NCBI GenBank assembly: GCA_017883385.1
Contig: JADGNQ010000022.1
Coordinates: forward strand, 1 to 58,110
DNA from: Candidatus Sulfotelmatobacter sp.
GTDB taxonomy: Bacteria; Acidobacteriota; Terriglobia; Terriglobales; Acidobacteriaceae
Reading direction: 5' to 3'
Length of the DNA: 58,110 bases
This document shows, in pieces, positions 44,135 to 52,103 of the stretch (position 1 is the first letter of the stretch; each line of letters opens with the position of its first letter). Below the pieces are notes generated by a model. The model searched no databases, was not told the DNA's origin, and saw only the letters and a list, made by a program, of their open reading frames with translations. The position numbers were made by a program, and so were the translations under genes.

Positions 44135-44515
44135 ATGACTTCCGTGCGAATGGACAAGTGGCTTTGGGCGGCCAGATTCTTCAAGACGCGATCGTTGGCC
44201 GCGCGCGCCTGCGAGCTGGGCAGGATTCAATCCAACCAGCAGCCTGCCAAGGCGGCGCGCGAGGTACGGATTGGAGACATGTTGCGAGTGACCAACGAGG
44301 GCGGCGACTTTGAGGTGGAAGTCCTGCTGCTCAGCGACGTGCGCGGCCCGGCTCCGGTTGCGCAAACGCTCTACCGCGAGACCGACGCGAGCCGGGAGAT
44401 GCGCCTGAAGGTGGCGGCGGAGCGTAAAGCGATGCGGGAGTTCGAACAGCTACCGGCAGGCAGACCGTCAAAACGCGATCGCGGGAAGATCATCCGGTTC
44501 CGGGGTCGAGCCTGA
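44135..44515 (+). CDS. hslR: S4-domain RNA-binding protein (Hsp15-like)
   Basis: A 126-residue protein with an S4 RNA-binding domain at its N-terminus (MDKWLWAARFFKTRSLAARACELGRI) and a basic C-terminal tail (GRPSKRDRGKIIRFRGR). In Escherichia coli, Hsp15 (HslR) binds free 50S subunits that carry a stuck nascent chain and helps rescue them. The length and the layout of S4 followed by a basic tail match that family. The start is the ATG at 44135 after TAGGAAAA. It is divergent from the TonB-dependent receptor gene. Confidence 0.88.
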   Translation: MTSVRMDKWLWAARFFKTRSLAARACELGRIQSNQQPAKAAREVRIGDMLRVTNEGGDFEVEVLLLSDVRGPAPVAQTLYRETDASREMRLKVAAERKAMREFEQLPAGRPSKRDRGKIIRFRGRA

Positions 44516-44680
44516 CGGCAGGCCGCGGTTCGCACCCATGACCGCTAACCTGAGCTGTTTACGGTTGAAGCGACGTGGACTGTCTCGGAAACCAGTTTGA
44601 TGGATAGCGTCCGTGCCGCCGACCAGAATCCGGAACGTGTGGATCGGTGGCCGGGCGAACCTCGGTCGTGAGAACGCCGT

Positions 44681-44749
44681 GCGAGACTCGCCATCCGTGC
44701 CCCCTTCCGCAGAACCTGCGGACCGCAGCCCACGAATGGCGAGTCGCTC
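44681..44749. other. Long two-level hairpin between hslR and the haloperoxidase gene
   Basis: Outer arms GACTCGCCAT...CGTG at 44685-44699 and CACG..ATGGCGAGTC at 44731-44745, with an inner stem CCGCAG/CTGCGG. It lies just after the 3' end of the minus-strand haloperoxidase gene. It could be a terminator without a T-run or an RNA stabiliser. Nothing else is seen in the 247-base spacer. Confidence 0.6.
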
Positions 44750-44762
44750 TCGATCTGAATGC

Positions 44763-46049
44763 TCAGTCGTAGTGGTGCTTGCGACGTAAGTTGTTCCTGT
44801 AGACGGCCCTGCCTACAGCCTTTCCCAGGCGCTCGCCTGCGACCTGATCGGTTCGAAAATGTATTCCACCGTAGACGCGCGCGTCGGAAATGTCGTCGGT
44901 GATCTGCTTGAAGGTCGTGTATTGCAAAACGATGTCGGGCACGGCAGGATTCGACAACGTAATGGAATGCCGACATTCACCGTATATATGTCTCAGAGTC
45001 TCGACCGCGCCATTGGCTGCGCTGCCGTGATTGGAGGGATAACTCGGGAAACATGGAGTCGTGACAAAGGGGACAAAGCTGGGATCAGACTGGGTTTTCC
45101 GATTACCGTCTGTGTCACCAGCATGGATTGCAGTTTCGGGCCGCCAGAAATTGTAGTGATACTTGTTGAGGAATGACGCAACCAGGCTGTCATTCATCGC
45201 CATGTTCACTACGGCCAGAGCACGAGCATTTTCGGTAAGCGAATGCCAACGCTCCTGTGCAACCTGCTGGACGACCTGATTGAAGACCTGAGTCGGCGAA
45301 GATGCCGCATAGAAGAGCGCGACATTGGAGCGATCCTGTGGCCGCTCCGTGCTATAGATGCTTCCTACCGTCATCACCTCGTTGTATGCTTTCGCGTACT
45401 CGCGGCTCGCGAGCGCTGGTGGCGGGTCGAGGAGAAAATCACTGGCACTCGGGATGCCGAATGGAGTCACATTCTGCCATTGAAGCGCAACTCCGACCGC
45501 GATTCCATTGACAATGGGGCAACTTGGTGTGGCCTGCCATTCTCCCGCAACGGGCGAGCCGGGGATCTTGAATTGCGGTGGCGACGATCCGTCGTTTGCA
45601 CGCAGAGCGATCATGGCCAAAGCTGCGGCTTCACCCGTGGCAATGCCGTCGGTCTTGGCTTGACCGTCCGGTATAGATGCGAGGGAGTTGGCGCGCTCGG
45701 CGTCGAGGGTCGAGGCGCTAGCTGGGAAATAGGTGCTCAGCACGCGATAGGCAGCTTGGATGGCTGCTGCCTCGGGGCATGCACCTGGTGGTGCTACGAT
45801 CGTTCCGAGATAGGGATGATACTCGCCAGTGATGGCGTTCACGGATTCGAATACCGCGAGTTGTACGATTGCCGCGTATCGTGCCTGGGCGAATGGGTTC
45901 TGGCCGTTCGTGATCGCTGTGTTCACCGCGATCGCGTTCCAGTCCAATACGACATCGGCTTTTGCGGCGGCAGACCCGAACCATAGAGTCGCCATCAACA
46001 TGCATAGCCCGAGAGCCCACTTCTTTGTGTCGCCATGTATCTTTTTCAT
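44763..46049 (-). CDS. Vanadium-dependent haloperoxidase / PAP2-family protein
   Basis: A 428-residue exported enzyme with a signal peptide (WALGLCMLMATLWFGSAAAKA). The start ATG at 46049 has AGGAGG upstream. The vanadate/phosphate-binding residues of the family are visible: Lys and Arg in KYHYNFWRPETAI (about 295-308), the SxxHGS-like loop PSYPSNHGS (about 337-345) and the His-Arg segment GIHFRTDQVAGERLGKA with His397. This places it with bacterial vanadium haloperoxidases of the PAP2 fold. Such enzymes oxidise halides with hydrogen peroxide; some relatives are acid phosphatases, so the reaction should be tested. It is divergent from the regulator gene at 46244. Confidence 0.87.
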   Translation of the reverse strand: MKKIHGDTKKWALGLCMLMATLWFGSAAAKADVVLDWNAIAVNTAITNGQNPFAQARYAAIVQLAVFESVNAITGEYHPYLGTIVAPPGACPEAAAIQAAYRVLSTYFPASASTLDAERANSLASIPDGQAKTDGIATGEAAALAMIALRANDGSSPPQFKIPGSPVAGEWQATPSCPIVNGIAVGVALQWQNVTPFGIPSASDFLLDPPPALASREYAKAYNEVMTVGSIYSTERPQDRSNVALFYAASSPTQVFNQVVQQVAQERWHSLTENARALAVVNMAMNDSLVASFLNKYHYNFWRPETAIHAGDTDGNRKTQSDPSFVPFVTTPCFPSYPSNHGSAANGAVETLRHIYGECRHSITLSNPAVPDIVLQYTTFKQITDDISDARVYGGIHFRTDQVAGERLGKAVGRAVYRNNLRRKHHYD

Positions 46050-46243
46050 TGTGCTTCCTCCTGGTTTTTCACTGGCTTTCCGTCAGTGGTGATCGGCATA
46101 GTTGCGGCAACGGACGCTCTTGTCCATATCGGAGAGTGTGTCGCGACATTATGTTTTGTGTCGCTCTAAGTGGGAGCGGGGTTTGCACTTATGACGGTGT
46201 TTCGGGTGTGGTGTAAAATCATTCCACTTCCACGGGGTGTGCC

Positions 46244-48268
46244 ATGGCTTCCAAGCCAACTGGAGTGGAGCAACCGATCCGGTTCGGCGAAGGCTATGAG
46301 CTCGATCTGCGTCCCCCGAGGCTCCGCCGCGGCAGTCATGTGCTGAAGCTGGAGCGTATCCCGTTCGAGATCCTTCTCCTTCTGCTTGAGCACCGGGACG
46401 AGATTGTTACCCGGGATCAAATCGTTTCCAGGGTTTGGGGCCAGGGTGTTTTCCTGGATACCGACAACAGTATCCGGGGCGCGATCCGCAAGCTTCGTCA
46501 GGTCCTGAAGGATGACGCCGACACCCCGCGATTTGTACAGACCGTGACCGGGCAGGGGTATCGCTTTATCGCGCCGGTCATTACTCCCGAAGAAGCGAGC
46601 GCAGCGGCCGAGCCAGAGGCATTGGTCGTCCCCGCCAGCGACCGGAATTTCGTGTCGGAACTTGATGGATGGTTGCTAGCCCGAAGACTGCGTTTAGTGG
46701 AGCCAGATCAAGATCCTACGGCGGAGAAGGCGACGCATGCCGGAACCGCTCATGGACCGGGGAGTCGGAAGGTCCATAGGTGGCTTTTTGTCGGAGCATT
46801 GGCGTTGCTCCCGGTCGTGTGCCTGCTGTCATTCCTGGCCTGGCGACGAGCATCGAGCCCGCCGCCCACACATTCCCAGGGCAAGATCGTCCTCGCTGTC
46901 CTGCCGTTCGAGAACTTGAGCCGCGATCCCGACCAAGAGTTCTTCAGTGACGGCCTGACTGAAGAAATGATCGCCCAAGTCGGGAAGCTGAATCGGGATC
47001 GACTCACCGTGGTAGCCCGCAGTTCTGTTGCAAAGTACAAAGGCAGCAGTCTGGCTGCGAAGGAGATCGGTAAAGAACTGAACGCGGAGTATCTTGTCCA
47101 AGGCAGTGTTCGTCGGTGGTCGGACCGAGTACGCATTACCGTTCAGCTCATCCAGGCACAAAATCAGACGGACCTCTGGACCGAAAGTTACGACCGCGAA
47201 CTCAAAGATGTGCTCGCTGTGCAGGACTCCGTGGTGCAAAGCATCGCAAGCCAAATACACATCGCTCTCACGGAAAAACAGAAAACACGTTTAGCAAATC
47301 CGCAACAAACAAGGCCTGAAGCATACGAGGCCTATTTGAAGGGTCGCTACTACTGGAACAAGCGAACCGCCGACGGCATGCAAAAGGCGGAGCTTTATTT
47401 TCAGCAGGCCGTTGACAGCGATCCAACCTATGCCGCGGCATATTCCGGGCTGGCCGACTGCAACAGCGGACTTGCGTGGCACGGGTTCAAATCCCCGGCC
47501 GACGCACTTCCGAAGGCGTACGCCGCCGCTCGCAAAGCGGTCGAGATCGATCCACAATCGGCGGAAGCCCACGCCTCCCTGGGGTTGGTGCTTAGCCATG
47601 GTTGGGATTGGGCCGGAGCGGAGGCCGAGTTCAGGCGTGCTCTGGAGTTGGATCCTCAATATGCAAATGCGCACCACTGGTACGGAGATTATCTTTCCAT
47701 TAGGCGTCGCCACGACGAAGCACTTGCCGAAGCCAACCGCGCGCTGGAGCTCGATCCACTTAATCTCATGATCGGCACATGGGTGGCACTCCGCTACTAC
47801 CAGGCACATGACTACTCCAGGGCAATCCAACACGCTCGAAACTCTGTTGAGCTGGATTCGAACTTCGCAGCTGCACACCTTCTGCTCGGCGAGGGCTACG
47901 TTCAGGCAGGCTTGCGCAGCGAGGGCATTAGTGAGCTGAAGAGGGCTGCGAGTCTGTCAGGGGGGAGCCCACTTTACACGGCCCAGGTCGCGGTTGCCAT
48001 TGCTGCAGCAGGGCGGAGGCGTGAAGCACTCCGAATCGCACACGAACTGGAGATAACCTCGAGGAGGCGTTACGTTTCGCCCTACGGGTTGGCTCAGATC
48101 TACGCGGCGCTGAAAAGCGACGAAGACACACTCAAATGGCTACAAGCCGCGTATGGCGATCGAGCTGTCTGGATGGAATACCTCGCCGTCGATCCGATCT
48201 TTGATCGCTATCGCTCCGACCACCGCTTTCAAGAGTTGCTCCGGCGACTTGCACTAGCTCAGACTTAG
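46244..48268 (+). CDS. Membrane-anchored wHTH / TolB-like / TPR regulator (ToxR/CadC type)
   Basis: A 674-residue one-component regulator. Residues 10-112 form an OmpR/ToxR-type winged helix (LRRGSHVLKLERIPFEILLLLLEH, DNSIRGAIRKLRQVL, VQTVTGQGYRFIAPV). A single membrane segment is at about 178-200 (RWLFVGALALLPVVCLLSFLAW). The periplasmic part starts with a TolB-like/adenylate-cyclase-associated domain (IVLAVLPFENLSRDPDQEFFSDG and YLVQGSVRR) and continues with about eight TPR units to the end. The arrangement lets a DNA-binding head in the cytoplasm respond to a periplasmic ligand. It is divergent from the haloperoxidase gene with a 194-base gap, so it may control that gene. A decayed fragment of a paralogue follows. 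Confidence 0.88.
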   Translation: MASKPTGVEQPIRFGEGYELDLRPPRLRRGSHVLKLERIPFEILLLLLEHRDEIVTRDQIVSRVWGQGVFLDTDNSIRGAIRKLRQVLKDDADTPRFVQTVTGQGYRFIAPVITPEEASAAAEPEALVVPASDRNFVSELDGWLLARRLRLVEPDQDPTAEKATHAGTAHGPGSRKVHRWLFVGALALLPVVCLLSFLAWRRASSPPPTHSQGKIVLAVLPFENLSRDPDQEFFSDGLTEEMIAQVGKLNRDRLTVVARSSVAKYKGSSLAAKEIGKELNAEYLVQGSVRRWSDRVRITVQLIQAQNQTDLWTESYDRELKDVLAVQDSVVQSIASQIHIALTEKQKTRLANPQQTRPEAYEAYLKGRYYWNKRTADGMQKAELYFQQAVDSDPTYAAAYSGLADCNSGLAWHGFKSPADALPKAYAAARKAVEIDPQSAEAHASLGLVLSHGWDWAGAEAEFRRALELDPQYANAHHWYGDYLSIRRRHDEALAEANRALELDPLNLMIGTWVALRYYQAHDYSRAIQHARNSVELDSNFAAAHLLLGEGYVQAGLRSEGISELKRAASLSGGSPLYTAQVAVAIAAAGRRREALRIAHELEITSRRRYVSPYGLAQIYAALKSDEDTLKWLQAAYGDRAVWMEYLAVDPIFDRYRSDHRFQELLRRLALAQT

Positions 48269-48309
48269 ATTTCGATATCCCTGATGTTTTACCGCGAAGC
48301 GTGTTAGCC

Positions 48310-48653
48310 GTGCACACGGATTATACGAACGTTCGTTGGGGCCTCGGTTTCGCTCTGATTGTTAAGAATCAGACCGACGAGGCGATTGCCGAACTGGAGA
48401 AAACGGTTGCGATGACGAACTGAAGCCCCGGCTCGCTTGCCATGCTGGTGACGGCCCATGCGCGCGCAGGCAATCGCGCGGAAGCACTATGCTTGATTGA
48501 AGGGTTGAAGCAACGCCGCCAAAAGTGGCTATATTCCCCCGGGTGCTTTCATTACGCCTTACCTGGCACTCGGTGACTACGACGAGGCGTTCTACTGGTG
48601 CGAGGAAGCCTACAAAACATTGGGCAAAGTTTACGGACAGGGTGGACTGTGAG
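48310..48653 (+). pseudogene. Remnant of a TPR-domain regulator paralogue
   Basis: Translation from 48310 gives protein-like text NVRWGLGFALIVKNQTDEAIAELEKTVAM, then an in-frame TGA at 48421, then SLAMLVTAHARAGNRAEAL and IEGLKQRRQKW. A frameshift at about 48545-48560 moves to ITPYLALGDYDEAFYWCEEAY. These are TPR repeats like the C-terminal ones of the regulator just upstream. With a stop, a frameshift and no start or DNA-binding head, it is a decayed 3' fragment. It occupies most of the 437-base spacer 48269-48705. Confidence 0.7.
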
Positions 48654-48705
48654 TTTTTGCGAAGTGACTCGGCTGAATGCAAACAGTGAAGAGAGAAGGG
48701 AGGCG

Positions 48706-49374
48706 TCAGCGTTTTGGGCGCGCCGCCGGAGCGAGCCAGACTCGTTCGGACGCGGCGGGGCCGAGGGAGACGGTTCCTGACGGAGTGGATAGGGTGAGGG
48801 TTTGGTCGTAGTTGCGCTCGATGAGACGCAGCTTGGCTCCAGGGCGGACGCCGCGGTGCTCGAGGAACTCGAGGAGGCGGCGGTCGCGTTCGTAGATTCC
48901 GCTGACGGTGTAGGTGTTGTCGAGTTCGGCATCGGCGAGCAGGACCAGACCGCGACGACGGCGGCTGGCCGGGCCCTCGAGTTCACTCAAATTGCCATGC
49001 GGACACGCGCCGCCGGAGCCTAGCTTCGCCAGGAGTTTGGCTTCGAAGTCGGGGGAGACCGCGTGCTCCAGGCGCTCGGCCTCGTCGTGAACCTTCCACC
49101 ATTCCATCCCGAAGAGTTCGGAGAGCATGCGTTCGATCAGATGATGGCGCAGGGTCAGCTTGCGGGCGATTTTGCGGCCGGCCGCGGTGAGTCGGACTTC
49201 GCCGCTGGACTCGACGCGCACGAGGCTGTCCTTCTTCAGGCGGCGCAGAGCCATGGTGACGGCGGGCGGAGAGACTTTCAGCAGGTCGGCGAGGCGGGCG
49301 GAGATGACTGCTTCGCCCTCGCTCTCGGCTTCGAGGATCGACTTGAGGTAGTCCTCCTTGGAGACGGTGATCAT
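48706..49374 (-). CDS. DtxR/MntR-family metal-dependent repressor with FeoA-like domain
   Basis: A 222-residue metalloregulator. It has an N-terminal winged helix (SKEDYLKSILEAESEGE, SARLADLLKVSPPAVTMALRRL), a dimerisation and metal-binding domain (LTLRHHLIERMLSELFGMEWWKVHDEAERLEHAVS, here cited by its landmarks HHLIE, HDEAERLEH and ACPHGN) and a C-terminal SH3/FeoA-like domain (LEFLEHRGVRPGAKLRLIER). It should bind DNA when loaded with Mn2+ or Fe2+ and repress uptake genes. The Cys in ACPHG points to an IdeR-like site, so manganese versus iron cannot be settled. The Nramp gene in this window is the obvious target candidate. Confidence 0.87.
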   Translation of the reverse strand: MITVSKEDYLKSILEAESEGEAVISARLADLLKVSPPAVTMALRRLKKDSLVRVESSGEVRLTAAGRKIARKLTLRHHLIERMLSELFGMEWWKVHDEAERLEHAVSPDFEAKLLAKLGSGGACPHGNLSELEGPASRRRRGLVLLADAELDNTYTVSGIYERDRRLLEFLEHRGVRPGAKLRLIERNYDQTLTLSTPSGTVSLGPAASERVWLAPAARPKR

Positions 49375-49381
49375 TGAGGGG

Positions 49382-49412
49382 ATTATACGATGGAGGGTTA
49401 ATTGTGGTTAAT
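49382..49412 (-). promoter_or_regulatory. Putative promoter and operator of the DtxR-family gene
   Basis: On the minus strand TATAAT lies at 49382-49387, eight bases before the start codon, so the leader is very short or absent. Two GGTTAAT boxes on the plus strand (49396-49402 and 49406-49412), ten bases apart, cover the -35 region. The position and repeated GTTAA core suggest autoregulation. Confidence 0.45.
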
Positions 49413-49445
49413 GAGGGGTGCCAAGTGGCGAGAAAAACCAGCGGC

Positions 49446-49487
49446 GCTGGCGCGCCGCGGCCGGGCCAATGGGCCCGGCCCTACACG
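49446..49487. repeat. Family E GC-rich hairpin, upstream of hemL
   Basis: GGCGCGCC, then CCGGGCC/GGCCCGG around AATG, then CTACACGAG. Related copies lie on the other side of hemL at 51041-51058 (inverted) and 51122-51170. The 337-base spacer 49375-49711 holds the DtxR-gene promoter, this repeat and the terminator at 49497-49535; no gene is supported in it. Confidence 0.65.
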
Positions 49488-49496
49488 AGCAGCAGC

Positions 49497-49535
49497 AAAA
49501 AGAAAAAGGACAGTTCGGAGCCCCCGAAACTGTCC
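49497..49535 (-). terminator. Strong intrinsic terminator on the minus strand with no assigned gene
   Basis: Stem GGACAGTT (49508-49515) with AACTGTCC (49528-49535), extended by CGG/CCG, then a U-run on the minus strand given by AAAAAGAAAAA at 49497-49507. No minus-strand protein gene precedes it; hemL is on the plus strand. It therefore may end a small untranslated RNA from about 49.55-49.7 kb. Confidence 0.65.
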
Positions 49536-49711
49536 CTCGAACCCTCCCGGTTAGAAGGGCAAGCTGATGACCCTAAGATACCGCCGACATGTTGCGAAGT
49601 GATTTCAGGACGATGAATATCTGATGAATTCGAGGGGGCTGGCGCTGCTATAGTAATCGATTGCGTTCGTCCGATCTGTTCGCAAGATTTTCTTCTTGTC
49701 GAGAGGATTCG

Positions 49712-51025
49712 ATGCCTTCCACCACTTCGCGCAAGACTGAGCAGTCGCGGCGCCTGCAGCTACGCGCCGAGAGCATGATTCCGGGAGGGGTGAACTCGCC
49801 GGTGCGGGCGTTTCGTTCTGTGGGGGGCGATGCTCCGTTTATTGTGCGCGGCAAGGGGTCGCACATTTGGGACGCCGACGAAAACGAGTACATCGACTAT
49901 ATCGGCTCGTGGGGGCCGCTGATTCTGGGCCACACGGAGCCGAACGTGCTCGACGCGATTGTGGGTGCGGCCTGCAATGGCACGAGCTTTGGAGCTTCGA
50001 CGCCTGCTGAGGCCGATCTGGCGGAGCTGGTGCTGAGTGCCTTTCCAACCATGCAGAAAGTGCGCTTCGTCAGTTCCGGGACGGAAGCGACGATGTCGGC
50101 GATCCGGCTGGCGCGGGCTTACACGAAGCGCAAATACATTGTGAAGTTTGAAGGCTGCTATCACGGACATGCGGACGCGCTGCTGGTGAAGGCTGGGTCA
50201 GGCGTGGCGACACTGGGGATTCCGGGATCGGCGGGCGTGCCGGAGGAATTCATCCAGTTTACGCTGGCGCTGCCTTTCAATAATCTCTCTGTCGTCGAGC
50301 ACGCATTCCAGAAATTCAAGCACCAGATTGCGTGCGTGATTGTGGAGCCGGTGGTGGGAAACATGGGATGCGTTCCTGCGGCGGACGATTATCTGGTGGG
50401 GCTGCGGATGCTGACCGAGAGGGAACGGTCAGTGCTGATTTTCGACGAGGTGATGACGGGATTTCGCGTGGCGTTTGGCGGAGCGCAGGAACTGTACAAC
50501 ATTCGTCCGGACCTGACGACGATGGGGAAGATTATTGGCGGAGGGTTGCCGGTGGGCGCGTACGGCGGGCCGAAAGAGATCATGGACCTGGTGGCGCCGC
50601 TGGGGCCGATGTATCAGGCGGGGACGCTTTCGGGGAATCCGCTGGCGATGGCCGCGGGGTGCGCGATGTTGAAACAGTTGCGGGATCGCAAGGGCGAAAT
50701 TTATCCGCGGCTGGAGAAGTTGAGCGGAGAGTTGGTGGAGGGCGTGGCGGCGGCCGCGAAAGAGGCAGGCGTTACCGTGTGCCACAACCGGGTGGGATCG
50801 ATGTTTACGTGGTTCTTCAACCCAGGGCCGGTGACGGATTGGGATTCGGCATCGAAGTCGAATACCGAGGCGTTTGCGAAGTTCTTTCGCAGCATGCTCG
50901 ATAGCGGCGTGTACCTGCCGCCTTCGCAGTACGAGGCGGCGTTTCTGGGGGCGACCCACACGGAAGAAGATATTCAGCGGACGATTTCGGCGGCGAAAGA
51001 AGCGTTCGCGGCAGTGCGGGGGTAG
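49712..51025 (+). CDS. hemL: Glutamate-1-semialdehyde 2,1-aminomutase
   Basis: A 437-residue PLP enzyme converting glutamate-1-semialdehyde to 5-aminolevulinate in the C5 pathway of haem synthesis. The ATG at 49712 is used because GAGAGG lies just upstream; a longer in-frame start at 49661 has none. Landmarks are [21 protein letters not shown], the [15 protein letters not shown] phosphate-binding segment, [16 protein letters not shown] and the Schiff-base Lys273 in [18 protein letters not shown]. Length is normal. Family E hairpin repeats lie on both sides. It is a single-gene unit here. Confidence 0.95.
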   Translation: MPSTTSRKTEQSRRLQLRAESMIPGGVNSPVRAFRSVGGDAPFIVRGKGSHIWDADENEYIDYIGSWGPLILGHTEPNVLDAIVGAACNGTSFGASTPAEADLAELVLSAFPTMQKVRFVSSGTEATMSAIRLARAYTKRKYIVKFEGCYHGHADALLVKAGSGVATLGIPGSAGVPEEFIQFTLALPFNNLSVVEHAFQKFKHQIACVIVEPVVGNMGCVPAADDYLVGLRMLTERERSVLIFDEVMTGFRVAFGGAQELYNIRPDLTTMGKIIGGGLPVGAYGGPKEIMDLVAPLGPMYQAGTLSGNPLAMAAGCAMLKQLRDRKGEIYPRLEKLSGELVEGVAAAAKEAGVTVCHNRVGSMFTWFFNPGPVTDWDSASKSNTEAFAKFFRSMLDSGVYLPPSQYEAAFLGATHTEEDIQRTISAAKEAFAAVRG

Positions 51026-51030
51026 AGGTT

Positions 51031-51170
51031 GTGTGTGGGACCGGGCCCATTGGCCCGGTCGCGGGGCGAAGCGCCGCGGGGTTTGTTGCTGACAGAGAGT
51101 TGAGCAAGTGGCGGAGGAAAAGCGCGGCCCTGCGGGCCGCGGCCGGGTCAGAGGACCCGGCCCCACACAA
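51031..51170. repeat. Family E hairpins downstream of hemL (one inverted, one direct)
   Basis: CCGGGCCCATTGGCCCGG at 51041-51058 followed by a GCGGGGCG/CGCCGCGG-like stem, then GGCCGGGTC/GACCCGGCC at 51141-51162 with the same flanking CCCTACAC/CCCCACAC motif seen upstream of hemL. Confidence 0.7.
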
Positions 51171-51180
51171 GCATAAAGCC

Positions 51181-51897
51181 TCAACTCTCACCTTTCTGCA
51201 TCATCTGGGGAATGGTTACGAACTCATAGCCTTCCGCCTTGTAGCGCGTGATCAGACGATCCGTGGCCAGAACGGTTTGCGAGCGGTCGGCGCCCATCTG
51301 TTTGTGTCCGCCATCGTGGAGCAGGATGACGTCGCCGCCGCGAATCTGCATGGTGACTTTCTGCTCGATGGCGGCCGAGGGAGGCGCGTTCCAGTCGTAG
51401 CCGGTCACATTCCACATGATTGGTTCGAGGCCCAACTCGCGGGCGATGCGGAGGACCGTGGGGCGGCGTCCACCGAACGGGGGGCGGAAGAGATTTGCGT
51501 GATCCCCGATGGCGCCTTGCAGGGCGGAGCGGCAGGAGGAGAGTTGCTGGCGAATTTCATCTGCGCTCTTGAAGGTCAGTAGGGGATGCGTGAACGTGTG
51601 GTTGCCGACAACGTGTCCTGCTTTGACGATCTCGCGCGTGATTTCAGGGCGCTGCTGGACGTAGCGGCCAATTTGGAAGAACGTTGCCTGCACCTGATGT
51701 CGAGCCAGGACTTCCAGCAGGCGCAGCGTGTGCGGATCGTTGGGGCCGTCGTCGTAGGTGAGAGCGAGTTGTTTCGTCCCGCGGGCGAGGCTTGTGAACG
51801 TGCGGCCGTACCACTGTCCGGTCGGCGCCATGGACTGGTAGCCGGCCGTGACGGCGGCGGCCAGCGAGGCAACTCCGGTGAGGGCAAGGCCGAGCAT
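51181..51897 (-). CDS. Polysaccharide deacetylase (NodB homology domain)
   Basis: A 238-residue exported or membrane-anchored CE4 enzyme. The N-terminal hydrophobic stretch (LGLALTGVASLAAAVTAG) is a signal peptide or anchor. The NodB domain has motif 1 LTYDDGPND (catalytic Asp49, metal Asp50), motif 2 NHTFTHP (His100 and His104), motif 3 RPPFGGR, and the later motifs YDWNAP and LLHDGG. All metal and catalytic residues are present, so it should remove acetyl groups from peptidoglycan or another amino-sugar polymer in the periplasm. It is monocistronic. Confidence 0.9.
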   Translation of the reverse strand: MLGLALTGVASLAAAVTAGYQSMAPTGQWYGRTFTSLARGTKQLALTYDDGPNDPHTLRLLEVLARHQVQATFFQIGRYVQQRPEITREIVKAGHVVGNHTFTHPLLTFKSADEIRQQLSSCRSALQGAIGDHANLFRPPFGGRRPTVLRIARELGLEPIMWNVTGYDWNAPPSAAIEQKVTMQIRGGDVILLHDGGHKQMGADRSQTVLATDRLITRYKAEGYEFVTIPQMMQKGES

Positions 51898-51917
51898 GGA
51901 GGGATTCTAAAGGATTG

Positions 51918-52002
51918 CAGATTTCAGATTGGAGATTTCAGATTCGGAGTAGTCACACGCCGCCGATCTCTTCCAATCTGCAATCTAACATCTGCAATCT
52001 AA
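51918..52002. repeat. Inverted heptanucleotide tandem repeats upstream of the kinase gene
   Basis: Left arm 51918-51945 is four heptamers of the type CAGATTT; right arm 51975-52002 is four heptamers of the type AATCTGC, roughly its reverse complement. The arms are 28 bases each with a 29-base gap. It lies between the divergent deacetylase and deoxynucleoside kinase genes. Confidence 0.85.
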
Positions 52003-52103
52003 AATCGCTTTCCCGCTGTTAACTCATCCCGCAATTGCCACTCGGCGGTATCCGAGATATCCTGCCACTTCCGATAAAATAGTAAGACGCGTAGCACGAA
52101 GAC

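Noticed and set aside
49530-49580. Possible tRNA on the minus strand (GGTTCGA and CTTCTAA motifs)
   Set aside because: No acceptor, D-arm or anticodon stem can be paired around these motifs; the downstream hairpin is a terminator.
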